From CBDDHT01 sp965228615 (GTDB lineage: Bacteria; Pseudomonadota; Alphaproteobacteria; Rhizobiales; Methyloligellaceae): a DNA stretch of 64,000 bases. The stretch lies in contig CBDDHT010000004.1 in assembly GCA_965228615.1 (NCBI GenBank), forward strand, positions 496,001 to 560,000, given 5' to 3'. The notes beneath the pieces are model-generated. The model ran no database searches. It saw only the letters and a program-made list of their open reading frames with translations, and had not been told where the DNA came from. Made by a program: the position numbers and the translations under genes. This document shows positions 8,369 through 16,224 of this stretch, in pieces; position 1 is the stretch's first letter; each line of letters starts with the position of its first letter.

Positions 8369-9271
8369 ATGGACGTTTGGGCGATGACATTGAATCTGGA
8401 TGCGGAGACCGCCGAGCTGCAATCAGCAGCGCATGCCTATGCCGGGCGGCATCAGCTGATCGAAGACCTGCGATGGCCCGAAGGCAAGCAGATCGCCGTT
8501 AACTTCACGGCAGATCTCGATGCGATGCTCCTGCGCCGGCTTTACAATGAGAATGCCGGTCAACTCGCCAAGGGCGAATTCGGCGGGCGCGTCGGAATCT
8601 GGCGGTTGCTCGATCTGTTCGACGCGCATGATGTCAAGGCGACGATTTTCACGCCGGGGCGGATTTGCGAGCTGTATCCGCGCGCCGTGAAGGCCTCGGC
8701 AGACCGGGGGCACGAGGTCGCAGATCACATGTGGGAGCACCGCGTGCCGAAGGAGCCCGATCTTGAGCGCGATCATCTCCGAAAAGCCACTTCCGCGCTT
8801 GAGACGCTGACAGGCCGCCGACCGGTCGGCACACGCAGCACGCACAGCCTTGGGCTGCTCAAGGACGAAGGCTATATCTACAACTCTCGCGGATATGCCG
8901 ATCACCGGCCCTATTATCTCACCGATGAATCCGGTCGCAATCAGCTGATCAATCTGCCGTTCCACTTCGCTATCGACGACGCCATGTTCTTCAGTTTTTC
9001 ATGGAAGAACAGCAAGCCAGATGCCCAGCGCATTTCCGACCCGGAACGCGTGCTCGACATGTGGTGGGATGGCTTCCGCCAGCAGTATCGGTGCGGGGGC
9101 TATCTCAATATCTGTCTGCATCCCTTCGTCTCCGGCCGGGCAATGCGGATCGAGATGCTGGACCGCCTGATCGCGCGCATGAAATCGCTCCCGGGTGTGT
9201 GGTTCCCGACCTGTGAAGGGGTCGCCCGCCACTGCATCGAGAACCATCCGCCGGCTTCGCATACCGACTGA
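8369..9271 (+). CDS. polysaccharide deacetylase/PuuE-fold hydrolase
   Basis: A 300-residue protein of the NodB superfamily, which contains sugar N-deacetylases and the ureide-hydrolysing allantoinase PuuE. The motif-1 region AVNFTADLD supplies Asp (residue 49 or 51). The HxxxH metal motif is intact in GHEVADHMWEHRVP (His120 and His124), followed by TGRRPVGTRSTHS. There is no signal peptide, so it acts in the cytoplasm, which favours a small-molecule amide or ureide over a wall polymer. The start at 8369 has a weak ribosome site; the ATG at 8384 is an alternative. It is paired with a diverged homologue 28 bases downstream. Confidence 0.78.
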   Translation: MDVWAMTLNLDAETAELQSAAHAYAGRHQLIEDLRWPEGKQIAVNFTADLDAMLLRRLYNENAGQLAKGEFGGRVGIWRLLDLFDAHDVKATIFTPGRICELYPRAVKASADRGHEVADHMWEHRVPKEPDLERDHLRKATSALETLTGRRPVGTRSTHSLGLLKDEGYIYNSRGYADHRPYYLTDESGRNQLINLPFHFAIDDAMFFSFSWKNSKPDAQRISDPERVLDMWWDGFRQQYRCGGYLNICLHPFVSGRAMRIEMLDRLIARMKSLPGVWFPTCEGVARHCIENHPPASHTD

Positions 9272-9299
9272 TCGAACGACGCACTGAAGAGTACGCCTC

Positions 9300-10238
9300 A
9301 TGCCTTGGAAGGACCGTTACACGACATCGGACGAGGTTGGTCTTCCCGATGAGGATGTTCGCTGGCCGGACGGTCGGCGCTGCGCCTTCACCGTCATCGT
9401 CAATTTGAGTGTTGCCCAGGGTCCGGACGGCATTACCGGCGCCGACCTTCAGACACCCGCCGCCTATTTCGGATGGCATCAGGGGCTGGACGACCTCTTA
9501 CGCGTGCTCACGAAATACAACATGAGGGCAACCTTTGCCGTCCCCGCCGTCATGGCTGAAATCTTTCCCGACCGGATCAAAGCTGTGCATGCGGCAGGCC
9601 ATGAAGTTGCCGCGCTAGGCTTCAAGCACGAAGACGTCAGTAAACTGAAGCCCGACGAAGAAAGGACACGCCTGCAACGGACGATCGAAATCCTGTCCAA
9701 GACCACCGGCGAGCGTCCGACAGGCTGGTTTGGCCTTCCCCGCCCCCGCGACGACCATGCCGTCGGCACGCTGAGCCCTCAGACGCTGGGTCTGCTCATC
9801 GACAGTGGGTTCGACTATTTCGGGAACGGGCTCGCTGACGACATTCCCTACTATTGGGCGACCGAGGTTTCACCGCCAAGGTGCATCATTGCCCTGCCCT
9901 ACTATTACCATTTCGACGACCAGTATTTCTGTCTCTATCCATCCGCCGGCACGGGACTGGAAACGTCCGACATGCTGGCGCGGAACTGGCACGCCGAGTT
10001 CAAGGCGCAATACAAGCGAGGACGGCATTTTGTGATGACGCTGCATCCGGCACATTCCGGCTGGTGCAATCGGATGGCTCTGCTCGAAGCATTTCTTGCC
10101 AAGGCAATGTCGTTGCCGGATGTCTGGATCGCAACCGGCGCAGCCTGCGCCAGCTATTGGCGTACGGCATATCCCGCCGAGACATATCTGCGATTGGAAC
10201 CTTCCATCTGGAAGGATTACCCAGGCAGCCTGAGCTAG
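9300..10238 (+). CDS. diverged polysaccharide deacetylase/PuuE-fold protein
   Basis: A 312-residue paralogue of the preceding gene, with the same layout (RWPDGRRCAFTVIVN, GHEVAALGFKHED, TGERPTGWFG). The metal-site residues are altered. The motif-1 Asp is absent (VNLSVAQG), and the first His of HxxxH is Leu106, leaving only His110. It may therefore work without metal, as reported for PuuE allantoinase, or be a non-catalytic partner of the upstream protein. It is cytoplasmic, with no signal peptide. The short 28-base gap suggests co-transcription and perhaps a heteromeric enzyme. Confidence 0.75.
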   Translation: MPWKDRYTTSDEVGLPDEDVRWPDGRRCAFTVIVNLSVAQGPDGITGADLQTPAAYFGWHQGLDDLLRVLTKYNMRATFAVPAVMAEIFPDRIKAVHAAGHEVAALGFKHEDVSKLKPDEERTRLQRTIEILSKTTGERPTGWFGLPRPRDDHAVGTLSPQTLGLLIDSGFDYFGNGLADDIPYYWATEVSPPRCIIALPYYYHFDDQYFCLYPSAGTGLETSDMLARNWHAEFKAQYKRGRHFVMTLHPAHSGWCNRMALLEAFLAKAMSLPDVWIATGAACASYWRTAYPAETYLRLEPSIWKDYPGSLS

Positions 10239-10449
10239 GCCGCGTGCTCATCGTTGCGTATTAGACGATCCAACCCGGACAACGACCGGTTGCCGTTCTA
10301 AAATCACCGATTTTTCAAGATGACCGCGGTTCGAGGAGAATACCATAGGCGGACCTGTGGTTATCTAATCGCTGCGTACGTCTCCGCGGTTTTTGAAGAC
10401 CCCTCAATAGTCTCTCCAATCTTCGAGCAACAATTGACGCGGTCCGTGA
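10239..10449. other. non-coding gap between convergent genes
   Basis: About 210 bases lie between the deacetylase-fold gene and the minus-strand secreted protein. No gene, hairpin with a T-run or repeat stands out. Two short look-alike segments (CGATCCAACC and CGGTTCGAGG areas) show no clear pairing. Confidence 0.3.
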
Positions 10450-10944
10450 TCAGCACTGGTTCCGGCCGGTCGAGCAGGCGATGTTGCAGGTATTGAAGTC
10501 CGGTTGGCCGCGGCACAGCGACTGGCAATTCGCATTTTCACCATTGCAGATACGTTCGCCGAAACTACAGCCGATAAACGAAAGCCATTGCCGGGTCGGA
10601 CCTTGTCCAGCAAAGTAGCCTTTACACCGCTTCATCATGCTACTCTCCTTTACGTCCTTCATCCACGCAGGCGGCTGCGGTTGTTTTGGCGTATCGTTCA
10701 TCCAGGCAGGGCGTTTTGGCTGTGTGGGAGTGTTGAAGGCGGCACCATGGCATTGGTGTCCGACATTGTCCCGATAGCAACGTTCTATTTCAGCCGCGCT
10801 GCTGTTGACGTCCGGGTCAGCACGGCAAAAATCTAGCAAATCTTGCTCACATTGCGCTCTCGTTTGTTGAGCGTGTGCCGCGGCAAAAGATATTGCAGTG
10901 AAAATGAAAATAGTTACGACGGCTCGAGTAAGTTCTTTCATCAT
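10450..10944 (-). CDS. small Cys-rich secreted protein
   Basis: A Sec signal peptide (MMKELTRAV, hydrophobic core IFIFTAISFAA, cleavage after AHA) is followed by about 140 residues with some 14 cysteines, so a disulfide-bonded periplasmic or secreted protein is expected. The middle has a repeated PAWM(N/K)D unit (KRPAWMNDTPKQ, PPAWMKDVKE). The start is placed at the first Met of the signal peptide, although the frame is open further upstream. I do not recognise a family. The cysteine spacing at the C-terminus (CQSLC, CNIAC) resembles that of the next minus-strand protein, so the two may be distant relatives. Confidence 0.6.
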   Translation of the reverse strand: MMKELTRAVVTIFIFTAISFAAAHAQQTRAQCEQDLLDFCRADPDVNSSAAEIERCYRDNVGHQCHGAAFNTPTQPKRPAWMNDTPKQPQPPAWMKDVKESSMMKRCKGYFAGQGPTRQWLSFIGCSFGERICNGENANCQSLCRGQPDFNTCNIACSTGRNQC

Positions 10945-11153
10945 TCGGATCCCGTTCTTGAGCAGGTACCGGACCAACTCGCAACAAAACCAGATGCGAA
11001 GTTCATTCGCTAATTGACCGCCGAACATCCCTTGGGCTCGACTAGGTGCTCAATGGATACGTTCCAATCGAAAGCAACCACGCACGCCTACAGCACAACC
11101 GCAGCAGATTATTTGCCAATCGACAGTCGAAGATGCCGGTTCTTGGTCACGTA

Positions 11154-11492
11154 CTAACCGATCGGGCACTCTTCTCGGGCGGCTTGACATGCCGATATGC
11201 AGTTCTCAAGTCGCGGATCATTTGGATCGGACCAACTCTGCCCGCATCTCACCAAGCATTGGAATGCCCATTGCTCGGAATCCAGCCTGCTCTTCTCGTT
11301 GCAGATGTGACCGCCCATGCCGCAGCCAATCGTCGCCGCCCATTGGAGATCAGGATTCTGAACCTGACTTGCGGTTGCATTGCACTCCGGTGTCGGTGTC
11401 GCCTGGGCGGCGGCCCGCTCGATGGGCCACACGCCGGCAATTGCCCCTAGACCGAACATTGAAATCCCGATAACAATCGCTCTCTTGATCAT
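11154..11492 (-). CDS. small Cys-rich secreted protein
   Basis: A 112-residue protein with a signal peptide (hydrophobic stretch AIVIGISMFGLGAIAGV, likely cleavage near AAAQA) and a mature part of about 80 residues with seven or eight cysteines. The ribosome site AGAGGTAA lies seven bases ahead of the ATG. Its C-terminal pattern, C-x3-C-x6-C, resembles that of the secreted protein encoded at 10450-10944. Function unknown; export and disulfide bonding are inferred. Confidence 0.6.
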   Translation of the reverse strand: MIKRAIVIGISMFGLGAIAGVWPIERAAAQATPTPECNATASQVQNPDLQWAATIGCGMGGHICNEKSRLDSEQWAFQCLVRCGQSWSDPNDPRLENCISACQAAREECPIG

Positions 11493-11656
11493 TCAAATTT
11501 ACCTCTGTGTTTCGGCAACTTATAAGATCTGAGCCATTTCCTAGCCTTGCTACGAAGCAGACTTGGAATCGAACTCCTAGGCGCCCGACCGGCCTGCGCT
11601 CAATGCGAAAAAGGGGGCGGTGGCTCAATGTCATCCGACTATCGACCACAATCCAG

Positions 11657-12040
11657 TTACCGCGAGCGGCAACGCCCTGTGATCGTGTTTTCGCGGGTGC
11701 CATTGTCGTAAGTGATTGAGAATCCCGTAGATCCGCTCATTGCCGAAATGGTGGCAGCGAACCATTGGCCGGCACCTTGATAGTTGCACTCGATCCGGGT
11801 TCCCGGATGCCAGTTATAGGGTTTGACCTGGTTGGCAGGACGGGTGTCGATATCGCCGTCGTCATATCTGGTCGTGATCATATTGCCTTGTACGCTCTGG
11901 ACGACGCCTGGATAGTAGTAAACGTCACCCTAGTACTGGCTCAGCACCCATTGACCCGGCGCATATTGAGCACTGGCAACCGGCGCAAATGCGGTCATGG
12001 CCAAGAAACACGCGACAAGACTTAGCGTCCAGCGCTTCAT
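11657..12040 (-). pseudogene. secreted agenet/Tudor-like protein gene with in-frame TAG
   Basis: From the ATG at 12040, with a strong GGAGGA ribosome site, the frame encodes a clean signal peptide (MKRWTLSLVACFLAM, ending ASA) and the start of a mature domain (QYAPGQWVLSQY). It then meets TAG at codon 37 (11930-11932). After the stop the same frame continues undamaged for 90 codons to 11657, with two 'W...YPGVV' and 'W.AATI' half-repeats typical of small beta-barrel chromo/Tudor-like folds. A single CAG-to-TAG or TGG-to-TAG change explains this. It is either a recent pseudogene or a readthrough gene. A restart at the ATG at 11881 would lack the signal peptide. Confidence 0.72.
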
Positions 12041-12184
12041 AAGAGTTCCTCCCCAATCGACAATCCCATTTCTCCATTAATCTTTAAAGCAGAACTTTAT
12101 TCTGTTGCAAACTGACTATCCAGAAATTCGATACCATGCATGCAAACAAACGCTGTTGACAGTTCAATAGTACATTGTTGGGGA
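12041..12184. other. non-coding leader and gap
   Basis: AT-richer than the surroundings. It holds the ribosome site and presumably the promoter of the minus-strand secreted-protein gene. No gene seen. Confidence 0.3.
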
Positions 12185-12405
12185 CTGTAAGCTGCATGGA
12201 CTTGGCCGCGTCCGCTCCCAACCCCTCTCCGGCAGCCATCAGCGAGATCGATCCCGGCGGCGACCCCGCGCCGCCCGGAATTCACTGACCGTCGATGGCC
12301 ACACGTGGACGGCAAGGCGTCACCCCGAAACCTTCCTGCATATCCAGCGGCATCCAGTGGCACGCAACAGGTTTGCCCTTTCCGAACCCAGCCGCATCGC
12401 AGCTC
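12185..12405 (-). pseudogene. decayed fragment of an isonitrile hydratase (DJ-1/PfpI) gene
   Basis: The minus-strand translation from about 12405 reads AAGFGKGKPVACHWMPLDM, then RVAIDGQ, a TGA stop, and later AAGEGLGADAAKSMQL. This aligns with residues about 109-180 of the intact protein encoded at 17662-18339 (AAGLLKGKRAACHWMSRDM, RVVIDGKY, VAGELLGADAAKSIQL). The nucleotide match is also plain across both copies. The fragment has an in-frame stop and a frame slip, around the segment that should read GGGVTAGIDFAL. Both ends of the gene are missing, including the catalytic Cys and Asp. It is a relic of a second, diverged copy. Confidence 0.85.
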
Positions 12406-12716
12406 GCAAGATCGTTCGTCTTGAGGCACTCAAGCCGTGGCGTAAAGCTTTGACATGCGCGACCCCTGATCGCGGCTCCGGAATGAGCGGGTTCACCGGA
12501 TGGTCATGGATGAAGAGCCGTCTGAGCTTGAGAGCCTGGCCTTGTCAGACGTGGCTTACCCATTCGACATTCATCCGCGACGTTCTCGCTTCCTGCGTTT
12601 TCTCATTCTGTGGCGACATGCTTCTTCAGGTATCAAACAAGCTTCACCGCTGCGCCCCCTTGAGGCGCGCGATTGGCGCTGAATGACACATTTCACATCG
12701 TTCGGTAGGCCACGAT
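12406..12716. other. non-coding stretch
   Basis: About 310 bases between the decayed fragment and the glycosyltransferase. Short plus-strand frames here lack recognisable motifs, a convincing ribosome site or protein-like composition, and may be further relics. Nothing else is supported. Confidence 0.3.
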
Positions 12717-13922
12717 CTATGCCAGCAATTCGCGACAAACTGCAGCTGTTTCATCAATTGGATTCATTGGATAGCCGAGTTTCGAGATACTCTGAGCAAC
12801 CGCCATCGCTTGATCGTGTAATTCAGAGTCAGCACATGCCTGCTGTATGGCATCGCGCAAATGCTCGGTGATACGTGAGCTGAAATAGTCGCGTGGGAAA
12901 TCCTCTATCAGTTGACCAACGCCAGCTGCCTGTAGCTTTGTTCCCGTGAGCAAAGCTTCAAAATGGTTCGACATAACGATTTGAGCGCGCCCGCTCTTCA
13001 AGGCCGCCTGTGTGATCCCGGATCCGCCATGGGAGACGACGAGGGTTGCTTTTTTAATCTGCGGCGCCAGAGGGGGTAAGTCGAGATGAACTGAAGCCCC
13101 CTGTGCCTCCAATATCCGGGCCGCCGTACTATTGGGCCCGAACAGGGACGCTGTGACCGGCACGCCGCATTCCAGCAAAGCGGAAACGATTTGCTGGCTG
13201 TCAGCCGACGTACTGCTCCCGTAATAAAGCAGGCTTGGCTCGGATGGCAGGGGTACAGCTTCCAAATCAGGTTCGTAGGGACCGAGCAATTTCTCGTTGC
13301 GCAGGCTCTCATATGGGTCGAGGTGTGGCAGCGTGAATATTGCGCGTACGTCTCCAGAAAAAGCCTTGGGAAGGCCGTCGAAAGTGGCGCGCTTCCGCCG
13401 GCGCTGTAGATCATTGATTACATCCAGCATTACGGTTTGAAGCTGGGATGGCGGAAGGTTGTGGCGCAGCGCCGGAAAGGTTGGGAGGTGAGATGGCGGC
13501 ACTGTGAATCCATTACCCGTGACGACCACAGGGATTGCTCCGGAAGCCGCCAGGACCGCTCCAGGACTATGATCGGCGATAATGAGGTCTGGGTCGACCA
13601 TGCTAAAAAGATCGTCCCAGGCATCGAGCATGAATGAGAGATCCTCGGCCTTGGCAAAACCATGCATGGCCAAAAGGTCGGCATAGCTCCCGGAGTGATG
13701 CTCGATCGGTGTAACCTCGGCTGCCGAGGGCACAGGAACAATGATGAAACTGTCATTCCTAGCGGCCCGGCGTGCGAAGATCGGATCGCGAAATGCCAGT
13801 ACGGGCCTCACGTCTCGAGCACTGCCGTTATTGCCTTCCAGCAACGCACGGGCGAGAGCCAGGAGTGGTGCCGCATGCCCCATGCCCGCGCCGAGTTCCC
13901 AGATGAGCAGCGCTGTCTTCAT
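12717..13922 (-). CDS. GT1-like (UGT/MGT-type) glycosyltransferase
   Basis: A 401-residue cytoplasmic enzyme with the two-domain GT-B layout. The N-terminal domain begins MKTALLIWELGAGMGHAAPL, where the Gly-rich loop and His fit the acceptor-side catalytic region. The C-terminal domain has the donor-sugar motif VVSHGGSGITQAALKSGRAQ (about residues 302-321). It would transfer a nucleotide-activated sugar to a lipid or small molecule; neither partner can be told from sequence. It stands alone, with decayed DNA on one side and a non-coding gap on the other. Confidence 0.75.
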   Translation of the reverse strand: MKTALLIWELGAGMGHAAPLLALARALLEGNNGSARDVRPVLAFRDPIFARRAARNDSFIIVPVPSAAEVTPIEHHSGSYADLLAMHGFAKAEDLSFMLDAWDDLFSMVDPDLIIADHSPGAVLAASGAIPVVVTGNGFTVPPSHLPTFPALRHNLPPSQLQTVMLDVINDLQRRRKRATFDGLPKAFSGDVRAIFTLPHLDPYESLRNEKLLGPYEPDLEAVPLPSEPSLLYYGSSTSADSQQIVSALLECGVPVTASLFGPNSTAARILEAQGASVHLDLPPLAPQIKKATLVVSHGGSGITQAALKSGRAQIVMSNHFEALLTGTKLQAAGVGQLIEDFPRDYFSSRITEHLRDAIQQACADSELHDQAMAVAQSISKLGYPMNPIDETAAVCRELLA

Positions 13923-14211
13923 CGAATTGATCCGTCCGTGTAGCCTGAGCCGGACAATAATTGTGCTGGCCGCGCCAACGGCAAACGATGCGATCTGATC
14001 GGATCAAAGACAATAGAGAAGTAGGAAACACGGCTAATTGTGGTTCACACCCTGCTGGGCATCAATCCGGTCGTTCCCAGACAGATATGTCAATTGAGCG
14101 CTTAGAACCGAAGCACGTCGCTTTGGGAACGTCACATGGTCATCCGGTTGGGGGCTCCCTCAGCGAAAACAGGTCGACTTTCGAACCCGCAAAGCGCGTC
14201 AAATCAATAAG
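13923..14211. other. non-coding gap between two minus-strand genes
   Basis: No gene, RNA or repeat is supported in this roughly 290-base stretch. It should contain the promoter of the glycosyltransferase gene. Confidence 0.3.
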
Positions 14212-14255
14212 CTAGAGCCGGTTCCGGGATTCCGCATTCATCGAACCTGCTCTAG
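14212..14255 (-). terminator. inverted repeat over the end of the barrel-protein gene
   Basis: CTAGAGCCGGTTC (14212-14224) and GAACCTGCTCTAG (14243-14255) pair with one mismatch across an 18-base loop and include the stop codon at 14252. There is no T-run. It could be a weak terminator or a mobile palindromic repeat. Confidence 0.45.
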
Positions 14256-15676
14256 CCGCCATAAGCAGCCGTCGTCGCCACACGCTCGTTTTCCACCGGG
14301 GTATCGGTCATTCGCGTCGACATGATGTTGGTGCGGAAGGTGTCGTAGCGATGCTTTTCTTTCAATGTACGGGACGGGCCGAAGTAGAACCTGAGGCCGC
14401 CAAAGACACGGTGATAATCCTCGTCGCCAATTGCACCTTCGGCAAAGACGGTCATGCCCGGAAGCGCGGCGAAACCAGGCAGGTATTCAGCCGACACCCG
14501 ACCAAGGCCTTCACGTTCCGGATTCCATTCGCCGCCGGCCGACAGCATCAAATTGTCCGTTGGATACCACTCGATATCCAAGCGGCCGATAAACCCATCT
14601 TCGACGCCGTCATCGTCAAATTGACCACCGGCAAAACCCGAAAGCGTCAGACGATCGAAGTAGAGTTCGGCTTCCGCGCCAAACCGCCAGAACGATTCGA
14701 GGTCATCCCGCGGACCATCCGGATCGACCGCGGCATAGCCCCCAGCGACACCGAAAAGTGCACGGGTCGGATCACGCCAGAACAGATGCAATCCCGCACC
14801 GCCAATCACGTCGCTATTGCTGGATCCGATCGTGCCATCAACACGGGCGCCAAATCTTTGCCCGAGGGGAGCAACCAATGCCCCCTCAAAGAGGGCAGCA
14901 CCTTCGCCGTCGCGGACACCGCCCAGTATTGCCAGTTCGCCGTTCGTCCGCGAAACAGCCTTGTGCTGCATGGCGTCGTCCGCATAGGCAAGGCCCGCCG
15001 AACCGATGCCCAGAATCGCTGCAATTGCAGAGGCGGCAGCGTTGTTCTTCACCGCCTGCCAAATAGGCGCATTTTGCCGGATGCTCGCATTGTCGATCGG
15101 CGTCAGAGGCACCGGCGGCCTGGCAAAAGCCAATCTTACGGCTCTGACGGGTTCGCTGGCATTCGGTCCGCAGACCGACAGAAACGTGCGCGACACGTCT
15201 TTCTTCAACGTGTCCAGACCGGGCCGAGGCATACCATCGGGCTGAAGACAGCGTTTCTCGTCAAGAACGATATACACGGTTGCGCTGCGCGAGTGCCATA
15301 ATAGCTCGGAGATCTTCTTGCCAAGCGATGCACGCAACTCTTCGGCAAAATGCTGGAGCTTTCTCGCGCGCGCGAATGCGCCTGTCGGATCATAAAGGAT
15401 CGATTCATGCGCAAATGGCTTGAGGAACGCTTCCAGCGTCTTGGCTTTCTCAAGCCGCGCAGAACTATGACGGTGTGTCCGGCATCGCGAACCACAATTC
15501 GCGACCTGTAGACCTCGTCGCAATGCTCTTGCCTGTCCACGAGTTACGCAGGCGCTGGAGGAATGAACTGAAATTTCCGGTCGACGTCCACGACGATCGA
15601 CACCGATTAAAAATGGCTGCCCCTTGCCGGATGCCATTTCCGGCAGAACAAACTCTGCAGTTGCAGGTCCCTGCAT
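14252..15676 (-). CDS. outer-membrane beta-barrel protein with long N-terminal region
   Basis: The frame covers 474 codons. The C-terminal 240 residues alternate polar and aromatic residues as outer-membrane strands do (LHLFWRDPTRALFGVAGGY, AEGAIGDEDYHRVFGGLRFYFGP). A textbook signal peptide sits inside the frame: V209KNNAAASAIAAILGIG, ending LAYA before DDAMQH. Its first Val is a GTG codon at 15052, so the true barrel protein may be 14252-15052 (266 residues). The upstream part looks coding (FAEELRASLGKKISELLW) but has no recognised domain, and its N-terminus around 15480-15676 looks scrambled. It could belong to another protein fused by mutation. The gene's limits are uncertain. Confidence 0.55.
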   Translation of the reverse strand: MQGPATAEFVLPEMASGKGQPFLIGVDRRGRRPEISVHSSSACVTRGQARALRRGLQVANCGSRCRTHRHSSARLEKAKTLEAFLKPFAHESILYDPTGAFARARKLQHFAEELRASLGKKISELLWHSRSATVYIVLDEKRCLQPDGMPRPGLDTLKKDVSRTFLSVCGPNASEPVRAVRLAFARPPVPLTPIDNASIRQNAPIWQAVKNNAAASAIAAILGIGSAGLAYADDAMQHKAVSRTNGELAILGGVRDGEGAALFEGALVAPLGQRFGARVDGTIGSSNSDVIGGAGLHLFWRDPTRALFGVAGGYAAVDPDGPRDDLESFWRFGAEAELYFDRLTLSGFAGGQFDDDGVEDGFIGRLDIEWYPTDNLMLSAGGEWNPEREGLGRVSAEYLPGFAALPGMTVFAEGAIGDEDYHRVFGGLRFYFGPSRTLKEKHRYDTFRTNIMSTRMTDTPVENERVATTAAYGG

Positions 15677-16224
15677 CTACTACGCAACGCCAGGAGAAGG
15701 CGCCCCCCTCCACCACTATTCGGTCTGAAAATGACCGATACTCAATACTCAACTCGCTAGAGCGGGAGTGAATTTACTAGAGCCGGAGTGAATTGGGTGG
15801 AGGAGGCGAAATTGTGACCCATATTGCGATATCTGAGAGATTCGCTGGTGACACGAGCCCTCAAACCATAGATTTATAGCAGACTGTTGCATATGCGCCT
15901 CATCACCGGCGGCGATCAAACGAGCGGCTCAATGGAAAACTCCGAAGCCAATGCCTGGTTTTACCGTGTGATGGGTGACATGACGGAATTGGCGACACCG
16001 GCAAGTCTCCGTAATGGGGAGTTCATATAACTGTTTTTGCTTAGCGACCGCTTCGACAAAGTGTGATGCTAGATCAACCTGCGCTAAGCAGGAAATGAAT
16101 AAGCTGAGAAGCTTTGATTGATCCTAAGATGTTGATGCAACCTACGTCCTGTCGGACGCAAGTTGCTTTAGATCGCGAACCAGGAGTACAGCTGGACGGC
16201 ACCTTCGCGTAGGATTCGCAAGCA
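15677..16224. other. non-coding stretch with a tandem 17-mer
   Basis: About 550 bases without a supported gene. A direct repeat, TAGAGCGGGAGTGAATT at 15758-15774 and TAGAGCCGGAGTGAATT at 15778-15794, has a 20-base period and one difference. The stretch is somewhat AT-richer than neighbouring genes and may be decayed DNA. The promoter of the family 2 glycosyltransferase should be near 16100-16200. Confidence 0.35.

Noticed and set aside
12357..12686. Plus-strand frames between the isonitrile hydratase relic and the glycosyltransferase as genes
   Set aside because: They overlap the relic in part, have no ribosome site and no recognisable pattern.
14351..15301. Plus-strand open frame of 316 codons opposite the barrel protein
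   Set aside because: The minus strand shows outer-membrane strand patterns and a signal peptide; the plus-strand product has neither motifs nor protein-like composition.
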